41,745 bases of DNA from Bradyrhizobium sacchari (GTDB lineage: Bacteria > Pseudomonadota > Alphaproteobacteria > Rhizobiales > Xanthobacteraceae), in the NCBI RefSeq assembly GCF_002068095.1, contig NZ_LWIG01000007.1:696224-737968 (forward strand), given 5' to 3'. Below, piece by piece: positions 27,561 to 37,571 of this stretch. Both the position numbers and the translations under genes were made by a program. Numbering within the stretch: position 1 is the first letter of the stretch; each line of letters begins with the position of its first letter. Under the pieces are notes generated by a model that did no database searches, was not told where the DNA came from, and was given only the letters and a program-made list of their open reading frames with translations.

Positions 27561-28256
27561 TTACAGCGCCATCTGGCGACTGATTTCGGCCGGATCGAGA
27601 TTGGAGCGGTCGCAGGTGAATTTCACCGCGCCGCGATCCATCACCGCGAAACTGTCGCCGAGTTCGCAGGCAAAGTCGAGATATTGTTCGACCAGCACGA
27701 TGGCGATGTTGCCGAGATTGCGCAGGTACGAGATCGCACGGCCGATGTCCTTGATGATCGAGGGCTGGATGCCCTCGGTCGGCTCGTCGAGCAGGAGCAG
27801 TTTTGGCCGCATCACAAGCGCGCGGCCGATCGCGAGCTGCTGCTGCTGGCCGCCGGAGAGGTCGCCGCCGCGCCGGCCGAGCATGGATTGCAGCACCGGA
27901 AACAGCGAGAACACGTCGTCCGGAATGTGCTTGTCCTCGCGCTTGAGCGGACCGAAGCCGGTCTTGAGGTTCTCCTCGACCGTCAGCAACGGGAAGATCT
28001 CGCGGCCCTGGGGCACGAAGCCGATGCCCTTGCGCGCCCGCTCATAGGGCTTGAGGCCGCTGATGTCGTTGCCGTCGAACACGATCGCGCCGGAGGAGAT
28101 CGGATATTGCCCGACCATGGCGCGCAGCAGCGAGGTCTTGCCGACGCCGTTGCGCCCGAGCACGCAGGTCACCTTGCCGGGCTCGGCCGAGATCGAGACG
28201 CCGCGCAGCGCCTGCGCCGCGCCGTAGAACAGGTTGATGTCCTTGACCTCAAGCAT
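27561..28256 (-). CDS. urtE: Urea ABC transporter ATPase UrtE
   Basis: LivF-type ATPase. 231 residues: Walker A GRNGVGKTS at 34-42, Q-loop VPQGREIFPLLTVEEN, signature LSGGQQQQLAIGRAL, Walker B LLLLDEPTEGIQPS, and switch region VEQYLDFA. The KFTCDRSNLDP-like tail region is usual in UrtE. Three bases separate it from urtD. Confidence 0.96.
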   Translation of the reverse strand: MLEVKDINLFYGAAQALRGVSISAEPGKVTCVLGRNGVGKTSLLRAMVGQYPISSGAIVFDGNDISGLKPYERARKGIGFVPQGREIFPLLTVEENLKTGFGPLKREDKHIPDDVFSLFPVLQSMLGRRGGDLSGGQQQQLAIGRALVMRPKLLLLDEPTEGIQPSIIKDIGRAISYLRNLGNIAIVLVEQYLDFACELGDSFAVMDRGAVKFTCDRSNLDPAEISRQMAL

Positions 28257-28259
28257 CGC

Positions 28260-29021
28260 TCAGCGTCCCAGATAAACTTCGATGACCCGCTCGTTGGACG
28301 AGACCTGGTCGATGGTCCCTTCCGCGAGCACCGTGCCCTCATGCAGGCAGGTGACCTTGACGCCGAGCTCGCGCACGAACGTCATGTCGTGCTCGACGAC
28401 CATCACGGTGTGGGTCTTGTTGATCTCCTTGAGCAGCTCGGCGGTGAGATGCGTCTCGACGTCGGTCATGCCCGCGACGGGCTCGTCGACCAGCAGCAGC
28501 TTCGGATCCTGCGCCAGCAGCATGCCGATCTCCAGCCACTGCTTCTGGCCGTGGCTGAGGCTGCCGGCGAGGCGGTTGCGGGCCTCGGTGAGACGGATCG
28601 TCTCCAGCACCTTGTCGATACGCTCGGATTCCGCCCTGCTGCCGCGCCAGAACAGCGTGCCGCGGACCGAGTGGTCGACATTGAGCGCGAGCAGCAGATT
28701 GTCCTGCACGGTCTGGCTCTCGAACACGGTCGGCTTCTGGAATTTGCGGCCGATGCCGAGCTCGGCGATACGGGTCTCGTCGAGGCGCGTGAGATCCGTG
28801 ACGCCGTCGAACAGCACGGTGCCCTCGTCCGGCTTGGTCTTGCCGGTGATGATGTCCATCATTGTGGTCTTGCCGGCGCCGTTCGGGCCGATGATGGCGC
28901 GCATCTCGCCGGGCTCGAGCGTCAGCGACAGATTGTTGATGGCGTGGAAGCCGTCGAAGGAGACGTGCACGCCGTCCAGGTAAAGCATGGCGGAGGTCGC
29001 GCGGGTGTCCATGACGTTCAT
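28260..29021 (-). CDS. urtD: Urea ABC transporter ATPase UrtD
   Basis: LivG-type ATPase. 253 residues with Walker A GPNGAGKTT, GRKFQKPTVFESQTV, signature LSHGQKQWLEIGMLL, typical of UrtD (Ser-His-Gly rather than Ser-Gly-Gly), Walker B LLLVDEPVAGMTDVE, and VEHDMTFV. Six bases downstream of urtC. Confidence 0.96.
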   Translation of the reverse strand: MNVMDTRATSAMLYLDGVHVSFDGFHAINNLSLTLEPGEMRAIIGPNGAGKTTMMDIITGKTKPDEGTVLFDGVTDLTRLDETRIAELGIGRKFQKPTVFESQTVQDNLLLALNVDHSVRGTLFWRGSRAESERIDKVLETIRLTEARNRLAGSLSHGQKQWLEIGMLLAQDPKLLLVDEPVAGMTDVETHLTAELLKEINKTHTVMVVEHDMTFVRELGVKVTCLHEGTVLAEGTIDQVSSNERVIEVYLGR

Positions 29022-29027
29022 GACCGC

Positions 29028-30194
29028 TTACTCCGCCATCTTGGGTTCGGTGACGCCGTCTTCGGCCGCGGCGCTCACTGAAGCCGCTGCACGCTTCTCA
29101 TTCGACGAGGCCCACCAGGCATTGAAGGTACCGACGATGCCCTTGGGCAGCAGCAGCGTCACCAGGATGAACAACGCGCCCAGCATGAACAGCCAGTACG
29201 GCGCCAGCACGCCCGAGGTGAAGAAGGTCTTGGCGTAATTGACGACGACGGCGCCGAGCGCGGCACCGACCAGCGTGCCGCGGCCGCCGACCGCGACCCA
29301 GATCACCGCCTCGATCGAATTGCCCGGCGCGAATTCGCTAGGATTGATGATGCCGACCTGCGGCACGTAGAGCGCGCCGGCGACGCCGGCCATGCAGGCC
29401 GACACCGTGAACACGAACAGCTTGTAGGATTCGACGCGGTAACCGAGGAAGCGCGTGCGCGATTCCGCGTCACGCACCGCGATCAGCACCTTGCCGAGTT
29501 TGGAGGAGACGATGGCGCGGCAGATCAGGAAACCGATGATCAGCGCCAGGCAGCTCAGCGCGAACAGCGCGGCACGGGTGCCGTCCGCCTGCACGTTGAA
29601 GCCCAAGATGTCCTTGAAGTCCGTCAGGCCGTTGTTGCCGCCGAAGCCGAAATCGTTACGGAAGAAGGCCAGCAGCAGCGCGTAGGTCATCGCCTGCGTG
29701 ATGATCGACAGATACACACCGGTGACGCGGGAGCGGAAAGCGAGCCAGCCGAAGCAGAAAGCGAGCAGGCCGGGCACGAACAGCACCATCAGCGCTGCGA
29801 ACCAGAACATGTCGAAGCCGTACCAGTACCAGGGCAGCTTCTGCCAGTTCAGGAACACCATGAAATCGGGCAGGATCGGGTTGCCGTAGACGCCGCGGGT
29901 GCCGATCTGCCGCATCAGGTACATGCCCATCGCGTAGCCGCCGAGCGCGAAGAAAGCGCCGTGGCCGAGCGAGAGAATGCCGCAATAGCCCCAGATCAGG
30001 TCGATCGCGAGTGCCAGGATGGCGTAGCAGACATATTTGCCCCAGAGCGCGACCAGATAGGTCTGCACCTGCAGGAACGAGCCGGCGGGCAGCAGCAGGT
30101 TGGACAGCGGGATCAGCACGCCGAGCGCAGCGACAACCAGCAGGAAGATCGTCGCACCGCGGTCCAGCGATCGCGTCAGCATGTGAGGGGTCAT
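29028..30194 (-). CDS. urtC: Urea ABC transporter permease UrtC
   Basis: LivM-type inner-membrane permease, 388 residues with about ten membrane segments. WGYCGILSLGHGAFFALGGY and the longer SRVTGVYLSIITQAMTYALL match the branched-chain permease family; GFGGNNGLTDFKDILGF is typical of UrtC. The ATG overlaps the urtB stop by four bases (30191-30194), showing translational coupling. Confidence 0.96.
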   Translation of the reverse strand: MTPHMLTRSLDRGATIFLLVVAALGVLIPLSNLLLPAGSFLQVQTYLVALWGKYVCYAILALAIDLIWGYCGILSLGHGAFFALGGYAMGMYLMRQIGTRGVYGNPILPDFMVFLNWQKLPWYWYGFDMFWFAALMVLFVPGLLAFCFGWLAFRSRVTGVYLSIITQAMTYALLLAFFRNDFGFGGNNGLTDFKDILGFNVQADGTRAALFALSCLALIIGFLICRAIVSSKLGKVLIAVRDAESRTRFLGYRVESYKLFVFTVSACMAGVAGALYVPQVGIINPSEFAPGNSIEAVIWVAVGGRGTLVGAALGAVVVNYAKTFFTSGVLAPYWLFMLGALFILVTLLLPKGIVGTFNAWWASSNEKRAAASVSAAAEDGVTEPKMAE

Positions 30195-31798
30195 GCTTCC
30201 ACCGCACGGCCCTTGAGCGCGAACAGGCCGCGCGGGCGCTTTTGAATGAACAGGATGATGAGAACGAGGATGGCGATCTTGCCGAGCACGGCGCCGGCGA
30301 CCGGCTCCAGGAACTTGTTGGCGATGCCGAGCGTGAAGGCGCCGACCAGCGTGCCCCAGAGATTGCCGACCCCACCGAACACCACGACCATGAAACTGTC
30401 GATGATGTAGCTCTGGCCGAGATTGGGGCTGACATTGTCGATCTGCGACAGCGCCACGCCGGCGATGCCGGCAATGCCCGAGCCGAGACCGAAGGTCAGC
30501 GCGTCGACGCGCGAGGTGGCGATGCCCATCGAGGCCGCCATGCGGCGGTTCTGCGTCACCGCGCGCATCTCCAGACCGATCGCGCTGTAGCGCAGCATGG
30601 CAAGCAGGATCGCGAACACTGCCAGCGTGAAGCTGAGGATCCAGAGCCGGTTATAGGTGATGGTGATCTGGCCGAGTTCGAACGCGCCGCTCATCCAGGA
30701 GGGATTGCCGACCTCGCGATTGGTCGGGCCGAACATGGTGCGCACCGCCTGCTGCAGCACCAGCGACAGGCCCCAGGTCGCCAGCAGCGTCTCCAGCGGG
30801 CGGCCGTAGAGGAAGCGAATGATGCTGCGCTCGATCAACACGCCGATGGCACCGGCAACGAGGAAAGCGAGCGGCACGGCGATCAGCAGCGAATAGTCGA
30901 ACAGGCCGGGATAGCGGGTGCGGATCACCTCCTGCACCACGAAGGTGGTGTAGGCCCCGATCATCACCATCTCGCCATGGGCCATGTTGATGACGCCCAT
31001 CACGCCGAAGGTGATGGCGAGCCCGATCGCGGCAAGCAGCAGCACCGATCCGAGCGACAGGCCGTACCAGGCGTTCTGCACCGTAGACCAGACTGCGAGC
31101 GAAGACTGGATCGAGCTGATTGCGCTTGCCGCAGCCTTGGTCACGGAGGCCGGCTGGTCGCCCATGCCGGTGAGCAGTGCCATCGCCTCCTGGTCGCCGC
31201 GCGTCTTGAGGATGGCGACGGCCTCCAGCTTCTCGACCTCGGTGGCATCGGACTTGAACAGCAGGATCGCCGCACGGGCTTCGCCAAGCGCGGCCTTGAC
31301 GGATTTGTTGGTTTCCTTGGCGAGAGCGGCATCGACCGCCTCGAGCGCGCCTTCCTCATGCGACTTGAAGACGGACTGCGCGGCCTGCAGGCGCGTTCCG
31401 ACATCCGGAGACTGCAGCGTCAGGCTGCCGAGCGCGGCATCGACGCTGCGGCGCAGGCGGTTGTTGAGGCGGACCGCGCTCGCACTGTCGGGAACGCTGT
31501 CCACCGCCTCGCCGGTCGCGGCATCGATCGACTTGCCGTCGGTGCCGGTGACGTAAACCTTCTTGCTGTCAGGATCGGCCATCAACCGGCCGTCCTGGAG
31601 CGCGCTGATGATCGGAAAAGCCAGCTTATTGCCGCTGCTCGCGATCGCGCCGACGGCTTCCTCGGTGTCGGAGAAATCGTCGTTGGCGAATTTGGCGACC
31701 GCATCCTCGAACGGACCCGCCAAGGCCGGCAGTGCGAACGCAATCAGAAGCAACGAGAGCAGGAGCGAACAGAGACGGGCGGGCAATTTGGCTGGCAC
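30191..31798 (-). CDS. urtB: Urea ABC transporter permease UrtB with N-terminal helical domain
   Basis: LivH-type permease. 535 residues, much longer than LivH (about 300) because of a signal peptide (LLLSLLLIAFALPALAG) and an exported helical region of about 200 residues (AVAKFANDDFSDTEEAVGAI ... KLEAVAILKTRGDQEA), a known feature of UrtB. The permease part is about 245-535: GLAITFGVMGVINMAHGEMV and FGLGSGIAGIAGVALSQIDN. Start: GTG 31798 chosen because it directly precedes the basic part of the signal peptide; the frame opens with TTG at 31864. The start is uncertain. Confidence 0.93.
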   Translation of the reverse strand: MPAKLPARLCSLLLSLLLIAFALPALAGPFEDAVAKFANDDFSDTEEAVGAIASSGNKLAFPIISALQDGRLMADPDSKKVYVTGTDGKSIDAATGEAVDSVPDSASAVRLNNRLRRSVDAALGSLTLQSPDVGTRLQAAQSVFKSHEEGALEAVDAALAKETNKSVKAALGEARAAILLFKSDATEVEKLEAVAILKTRGDQEAMALLTGMGDQPASVTKAAASAISSIQSSLAVWSTVQNAWYGLSLGSVLLLAAIGLAITFGVMGVINMAHGEMVMIGAYTTFVVQEVIRTRYPGLFDYSLLIAVPLAFLVAGAIGVLIERSIIRFLYGRPLETLLATWGLSLVLQQAVRTMFGPTNREVGNPSWMSGAFELGQITITYNRLWILSFTLAVFAILLAMLRYSAIGLEMRAVTQNRRMAASMGIATSRVDALTFGLGSGIAGIAGVALSQIDNVSPNLGQSYIIDSFMVVVFGGVGNLWGTLVGAFTLGIANKFLEPVAGAVLGKIAILVLIILFIQKRPRGLFALKGRAVEA

Positions 31799-31882
31799 TG
31801 TGAATGACCCCGGCAGAAATGGGTAGGGAAGGCGGCGGGATCGCCGCCTTCCCCGATCGTGCAATGGAGCGTCAGACCCGGA

Positions 31883-33211
31883 TCAGGAGCCCGAGCCGAG
31901 GCACTTGTTGGTCTTGGTGTTGAAGTTGCCGCACTTCTTGCCGACCCAGTCACCGATCAGGTCCTTCGAGCCGTCGAGCTCCTTCGACCAGGCGTCGCCC
32001 GCGACGAGGCCCGGGGTCTTCCAGACCACATCGAACTGGCCGTTGCCCTTGATCTCGCCGATGAACACCGGCTTGGTGATGTGGTGGTTCGGCAGCATCT
32101 TCGACACGCCGCCGGTCAGGTTCGGCGCCTCGATGCCGGGAAGCGCATCGATCACCTTGTCCGGATCGGTCGACTTCACCTTCTCGACTGCCTTCACCCA
32201 CATGTTGAAGCCGATCACGTGCGCTTCCATCGGATCGTTGGTCACGCGCTTCGGATTCTTGGTGTAGGTCTGCCAGTCCTTGATGAACTTCTCGTTCGAT
32301 CCGTCCTTGGTCTTGATCGACTCGAAGTAGTTCCAGGCGGCGAGATGGCCGACCAGCGGCTTGGTGTCGATGCCGGCGAGCTCTTCCTCACCCACCGAGA
32401 ACGCGACCACCGGGATGTCCTTGGCCTTGATGCCCTGGTTGCCGAGCTCCTTGTAGAAGGGAACGTTGGCGTCGCCGTTGATGGTCGAGACCACCGCGGT
32501 CTTCTTGCCGGCCGAGCCGAACTTCTTGATGTCGGCCACGATCGTCTGCCAGTCGGAGTGACCGAACGGCGTGTAGTTGATCATGATGTCTTCCTGGGCG
32601 ACACCCTTCGACTTCAGATAGGCTTCCAGGATCTTGTTGGTGGTGCGCGGATAGACGTAGTCGGTGCCCGCGAGCACCCAGCGCTTCACCTTCTCTTCCT
32701 TCATCAGGTAATCGACGGCGGGGATGGCCTGCTGGTTCGGCGCAGCGCCCGTGTAGAACACGTTCCGCTCGGACTCCTCGCCCTCGTACTGGACGGGGTA
32801 GAACAGGATGTTGTTGAGCTCCTTGAACACCGGTAGCACCGACTTGCGCGACACCGAGGTCCAGCAGCCGAACACGACCGAGACCTTGTCCTTGGTGATC
32901 AGCTCGCGCGCCTTTTCGGCGAACAGCGGCCAGTTGGAGGCGGGATCGACGACGACGGCCTCGAGCTTCTTGCCGAGCACGCCGCCCTTCTTGTTCTGCT
33001 CGTCGATCAGGAAGAGGATGGTGTCCTTCAGCGTGGTCTCGCTGATGGCCATGGTGCCGGAGAGAGAGTGAAGCACACCGACCTTGATGGTGTCGTCAGC
33101 GGCCTTCGCGCCAGTCAATGAAGCCAGACCGAGCATCAGTCCGGCGGTCGCGGCGAGCACGCCGCGGCGGCTAAATGACGCCGCTATATCGTGAGTTGAT
33201 TTGGTAAGCAT
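31883..33211 (-). CDS. urtA: Urea ABC transporter substrate-binding protein UrtA
   Basis: Periplasmic urea-binding protein. 442 residues. The N-terminus carries SRRGVLAATAGLMLGLASL ending AKA/AD, a Tat-like twin-arginine signal. The mature part TIKVGVLHSLSGTMAISETT, VSVVFGCWTSVSRKSVLPVF and LFYPVQYEGEESERNVFYTG is characteristic of UrtA. A C-terminal Cys pair (KKCGNFNTKTNKCLG) is present. First gene of the operon; a sigma-54 site lies 76 bases upstream. GGGAGATG precedes the ATG. Confidence 0.97.
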   Translation of the reverse strand: MLTKSTHDIAASFSRRGVLAATAGLMLGLASLTGAKAADDTIKVGVLHSLSGTMAISETTLKDTILFLIDEQNKKGGVLGKKLEAVVVDPASNWPLFAEKARELITKDKVSVVFGCWTSVSRKSVLPVFKELNNILFYPVQYEGEESERNVFYTGAAPNQQAIPAVDYLMKEEKVKRWVLAGTDYVYPRTTNKILEAYLKSKGVAQEDIMINYTPFGHSDWQTIVADIKKFGSAGKKTAVVSTINGDANVPFYKELGNQGIKAKDIPVVAFSVGEEELAGIDTKPLVGHLAAWNYFESIKTKDGSNEKFIKDWQTYTKNPKRVTNDPMEAHVIGFNMWVKAVEKVKSTDPDKVIDALPGIEAPNLTGGVSKMLPNHHITKPVFIGEIKGNGQFDVVWKTPGLVAGDAWSKELDGSKDLIGDWVGKKCGNFNTKTNKCLGSGS

Positions 33212-33286
33212 TTGGTATCATCTCCCTGACGCAGACGTGAAAAACGCTGCGAAACGGCCCCACGGCCGCCTGCGATTAACGGAATC

Positions 33287-33301
33287 GCAAGAACCATGCC
33301 A
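33287..33301 (-). promoter_or_regulatory. Sigma-54 (-24/-12) promoter of the urt-ure operon
   Basis: On the minus strand TGGCATG (33301-33295), GTTC, TTGC (33290-33287): one mismatch to TGGCACG-N4-TTGC and the required ten bases between the GG and GC pairs. The predicted start near 33276 gives a 65-base leader to urtA. It fits NtrC/RpoN nitrogen control; only NtrC half-sites (TGCAC, GGTGC) are seen upstream. Confidence 0.7.
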
Positions 33302-33434
33302 TGGGCCAGGCACCCAACAAGCACCTGATTTCATTCGATAATTCGCTGCAAATCAGAGTTTCGCGACGTCCTCTTCGCCTAAAATTTGGGCGAATAAAAT
33401 GTATGCTAATGCGGCAGACAGTTCATTTTTTGAG

Positions 33435-33450
33435 CAGAAATGCACTTCTG
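33435..33450. promoter_or_regulatory. Inverted repeat in the urtA-helicase intergenic region
   Basis: CAGAA-N6-TTCTG (33435-33450), within a wider AGACAG (33416-33421) / CTGTCT (33448-33453) pair, in an AT-rich stretch (33370-33480) of the 503-base gene-free gap 33212-33714. A regulator site is possible. No ORF in the gap is credible. Confidence 0.3.
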
Positions 33451-33508
33451 TCTAAATTTCCGGCATAACTATTTCTGCACCGCAACCGCCGTTCGGGGCG
33501 TCCTTGCC

Positions 33509-33537
33509 TTGAAAGCGCCCCCTCAATGTTCCATATG
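33509..33537 (+). promoter_or_regulatory. Candidate sigma-70 promoter of the RhlE-type helicase
   Basis: TTGAAA (33509-33514), 17-base spacer, CATATG (33532-33537). It would give a leader of about 170 bases before the helicase start. Confidence 0.4.
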
Positions 33538-33652
33538 AGTGTTCGAGACCTCTTGCGAATCAAGGGGTCGTTGCGAGCCGCGTGTTCTTAAGCCCCTCCG
33601 GGCCTCTGGCTTGCCCCATATCTCCCAAGCCATCCGACACCCCAAACACGCA

Positions 33653-33674
33653 GGTGTCTTCTCGACACCCTTTT
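33653..33674 (+). terminator. Attenuator-like hairpin in the helicase leader
   Basis: GGTGTC / GACACC stem (33653-33669), five-base loop, then CTTTT, 41 bases before the start codon. It could be a weak terminator or a temperature-sensitive leader structure. Confidence 0.3.
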
Positions 33675-33714
33675 GCGCGCGCCGCGCCGAATGCGCCGGG
33701 CGCCCGCTTTTGAC

Positions 33715-35286
<1,572 letters not shown>

Positions 35287-35310
35287 CAGTCCACGACTGG
35301 AGACAACCAC

Positions 35311-35601
35311 ATGGCTAAGGAAGAGCTGATCCAGTTCGAAGGACTGGTCACCGAAATCCTCCCCGACGCCCGCTACCGCGTGCAGCTCGACGCCGGACAC
35401 GAGATCGTCGCCTACACCGCCGGCAAGATGAAGAAGAACCGCATCAAGACGCTCGCGGGCGACCGCGTGACCGTGGAGATGTCGCCCTATGACCTCGAGA
35501 AGGGCCGGCTGATTTTCCGCCACAAGGACGAGCGTCCCTCAACGCCCGGCGGACCGCCGCGCGGTGGGCCGCAGCGCGGTGGCCAGTTCCGCCGCCGTTA
35601 A
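35311..35601 (+). CDS. infA: Translation initiation factor IF-1 paralogue with RG-rich tail
   Basis: Ribosomal A-site-binding OB-fold protein. [60 protein letters not shown] and [11 protein letters not shown] match IF-1 throughout. It has 96 residues against about 72 because of a C-terminal [18 protein letters not shown] tail. Such extended IF-1 copies may be a second, condition-specific factor beside the standard infA. It lies 24 bases after the helicase gene and before a cold-shock gene, suggesting a role in translation at low temperature (inference). Confidence 0.93.
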   Translation: MAKEELIQFEGLVTEILPDARYRVQLDAGHEIVAYTAGKMKKNRIKTLAGDRVTVEMSPYDLEKGRLIFRHKDERPSTPGGPPRGGPQRGGQFRRR

Positions 35602-35657
35602 GCGTCGAAGCGTCGATCCGCGCGCAAGCGCGGAAGTAAAATTCTGGCCTGTATGCT

Positions 35658-35684
35658 GATCTGCCGCGCCCCGTCGCGGCGGAT
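35658..35684. terminator. Hairpin after the IF-1 gene
   Basis: GATC-t-GCCGCG / CGCGGC-g-GATC, loop CCCCGT, followed by A6 rather than T. A smaller GNRA-loop hairpin (CCGCGC GCAA GCGCGG, 35618-35633) precedes it. These could be processing or stalling sites; intrinsic termination in the plus direction is doubtful. Confidence 0.35.
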
Positions 35685-35706
35685 CAAAAAATCGTGCGCG
35701 TCACGA

Positions 35707-35735
35707 TTGTTTTGAAGGCCCATTTCCAATAAAAT
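35707..35735 (+). promoter_or_regulatory. Candidate promoter of the cold-shock gene
   Basis: TTGTTT (35707-35712), 17-base spacer, TAAAAT (35730-35735). It would give a leader of about 135 bases, a length typical of cspA mRNAs that fold in a temperature-dependent way. Confidence 0.5.
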
Positions 35736-35877
35736 GACTTAATCGATTTTCGGCCGGACGACATTGGCATCCACCGGTACAGCCGGTTCAGACACGCTGA
35801 CGACCCTTCCAGAAATTCGATCTAACCTGTCCGCGCGAGCGGGCTCTTACATTGTTTATCTGAGAGGGAACTACCCC

Positions 35878-36087
35878 GTGAGCATGGGAACCGTGAAGTG
35901 GTTTAACGCGACCAAGGGCTTCGGCTTCATTCAGCCCGACGATGGCGGCAAGGACGTGTTCGTGCACATCAGCGCCGTCGAGCGCGCCGGCCTCGGCACG
36001 CTGCGCGAAGGCCAGAAGATCTCCTACGAGATCGTGGCGGATCGCCGGTCCGGCAAGTCGGCCGCCGACAACCTTCGCTCCGCCTGA
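35878..36087 (+). CDS. cspA: Cold-shock protein, CspA family
   Basis: 69-residue single-strand nucleic acid binding OB-fold protein. [20 protein letters not shown] contains RNP1 (KGFGFI), and [13 protein letters not shown]2. The end [15 protein letters not shown] is conserved. GTG 35878 is chosen because AGAGGG lies nine bases before it; ATG 35884 is the alternative start. A long leader and a strong terminator make it a separate unit. Acts as an RNA chaperone. Confidence 0.96.
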   Translation: MSMGTVKWFNATKGFGFIQPDDGGKDVFVHISAVERAGLGTLREGQKISYEIVADRRSGKSAADNLRSA

Positions 36088-36521
36088 GCCGACGGACCTT
36101 CGGTCCGGATCAGCTCGAACGAGCAGGTGAAAGCAACAGAAAAGGTCGTGCGCAACGCACGGCCTTTTTTCGTGTTGGAGGGCGCGGTGCGCGAGGGATC
36201 GACATAGAGCTCGGTGATCGTCGCCAAGACCGGCGTGGTGGCATAGGGCGTCATGATGCCGGTCGAGGCGGCGAAGAAGTTGGTGATGTCGGCATCGCCG
36301 AGCGAAGTCGACTGCGAGGTGAGGTCCGACAGCGTCCGCGCCACCAGCGTCACCTTGCGATCGATCGCCACCGCCGACGAGAACTCCACCGTGCCGAAGA
36401 ACATCACCAGCATCAGCGGCACGACCACCGCGAATTCGGTGGCCGCAAGACCGCTGCCATCGGCAAGGATTTCGTACGCGGAAAGACGCATCGCCCGCCG
36501 GATTTTCGCAATCGCCTGCAT
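36024..36521 (-). pseudogene. TadE-like pilus protein, 3' part lost
   Basis: The frame from ATG 36521 gives MQAIAKIRRAMRLSAYEILA, then GSGLAATEFAVVVPLMLVMFFGTVEF, a clear TadE membrane segment, and DADITNFFAASTGIMTPYAT up to TELYVDPSR. After about residue 112 (base 36185) the frame runs through the cspA terminator and antisense of cspA, so the normal TadE second half and C-terminus are missing. The gene was probably cut by a deletion or rearrangement whose joint is near 36180. Pilus-assembly minor pilin in its intact form. It could still be translated as a hybrid of 165 residues. Confidence 0.65.
36143..36170. terminator. Rho-independent terminator after cspA
   Basis: GGTCGTGCG / CGCACGGCC with loop CAA (one G-U pair), preceded by A4 and followed by T6. 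It would also end or disturb the opposing tadE remnant. Confidence 0.9.
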
Positions 36522-36544
36522 CGTTCCGCCGATCCGATGTCCTG

Positions 36545-36600
36545 TTGTTTGAGCATGATCTCTTTGGAAAGCCGCTAGGCACTTTTCCGGATCACGCCCT
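36545..36600. repeat. Degenerate copy of the intergenic repeat (GCATGATC type)
   Basis: tttgagcatgatctctttgg and cttttccggatcacgccc resemble the reverse complement of 18334-18438. In the 36522-36927 gap nothing else looks like a complete gene; frames between 36600 and 36740 are open on the minus strand but lack starts. Confidence 0.5.
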
Positions 36601-36790
36601 AGTAGGGCTCGTTCTTGAACGCGGCCGTGGCCACAGCAACCGCTTGCTGCCGGAGAGATTGGAGATGTTGAAGCCCAGCCCGGTGATCGCGTCGAATTTC
36701 CCCAGCCGCAGCGATCGTCCGCGCTCAATGAAATAGCTAAAACTGATTGTTTAGGCGTTGCAGGCCGGCCGCGGCCGGCGAAGCGCGCCG

Positions 36791-36805
36791 TTAACGAACC
36801 GTTAA
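36791..36805. promoter_or_regulatory. CtrA-type box TTAA-N7-TTAA
   Basis: TTAACGAACCGTTAA is an exact match to the CtrA full site and is also a palindrome (TTAACG-AAC-CGTTAA). It lies between two minus-strand pilus-related genes, upstream of the tadE remnant. CtrA controls pilus genes in Caulobacter; control here is inference. Confidence 0.5.
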
Positions 36806-36927
36806 TCGGGCACGCCCCGAGGCACACAGAAAACAGCGGACGGAGAGGCGTGCCGCGCGTCGCCGTCGGGGCCGGATCGCACGATCCCGCCCGGACTCCC
36901 GCCAGCCGGTCTTGTTAGTTCGTCTCG

Positions 36928-37416
36928 TTAGTTAGTCTTGGCCGCACCGCCGATCGCATTGCTGCTCAGCGAGCCCGCCTGGCCCATCGTGGTGTTGAAG
37001 TAATTGTCGCTGTCGCCAAGCGTCACGCGGCGCTGGCAGATCGGCAGGCAGCTGTAGGACTCGCGCTCAACCCCGCGATAGACGGTGACGAGCCGGTCGC
37101 TCGGACCTTCGACCTGGATCTGGCGGTCGACCAGGATTTCGCCGGCCCGGTCCAACGCGATGAAATTGGTGGCGCCGTAGCCTTTTCCGGTCACGACGAT
37201 CATGCCGCCGGGCTGGAGCGTGACATCGGCGATCAGGGGATTGCCGACCACGATGGTCGCCACCTTGCCGGGCAGCCGGACCAGCTTGGCCTGATCGACA
37301 TTGACCGCAATGGTGTCGGCGGTTGGTTCGGCGAGACCGGCAGAAGGCGATGCCAGCACCGCGGCCGCAACCAGAAGACAGACGCGCGCATGGCGGCGCA
37401 GCAATTCTTTACGCAT
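36928..37416 (-). CDS. Exported pil_N-domain protein (CpaC N-terminal-like)
   Basis: 162 residues. Signal peptide RRHARVCLLVAAAVLASPSA to AGLA/EP, then a type II/III secretion pilus N-terminal domain: DTIAVNVDQAKLVRLPGKVA, TIVVGNPLIADVTLQPGG, MIVVTGKGYGATNFIALDRA. This is the domain that opens CpaC secretins, here alone without a secretin part. The C-terminus has a Cys pair (SCLPICQRR) and a Ser/Asn-rich end. It may help Flp-pilus assembly in the periplasm. Stop overlaps nothing; next gene downstream on this strand is the tadE remnant. Confidence 0.85.
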   Translation of the reverse strand: MRKELLRRHARVCLLVAAAVLASPSAGLAEPTADTIAVNVDQAKLVRLPGKVATIVVGNPLIADVTLQPGGMIVVTGKGYGATNFIALDRAGEILVDRQIQVEGPSDRLVTVYRGVERESYSCLPICQRRVTLGDSDNYFNTTMGQAGSLSSNAIGGAAKTN

Positions 37417-37571
37417 ACTCTTACCCCCGGGACGTCACAAACCGGCAGAAGCGATCACATAACAGCGGAGCCGGTGCCCGACCGCGCTAACCTGCCCTCA
37501 ATTCGTGAACGTTCCGCAAATTCGCCGACTATTGTTTGAACGGCCTGGCGATCTTGCCGCTCTCAGGGATG

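Noticed and set aside
36601..36740. Minus-strand open stretch that might be the tail of a lost pilus gene
   Set aside because: No start codon, no family motif in any of the three frames; treated as decayed DNA.
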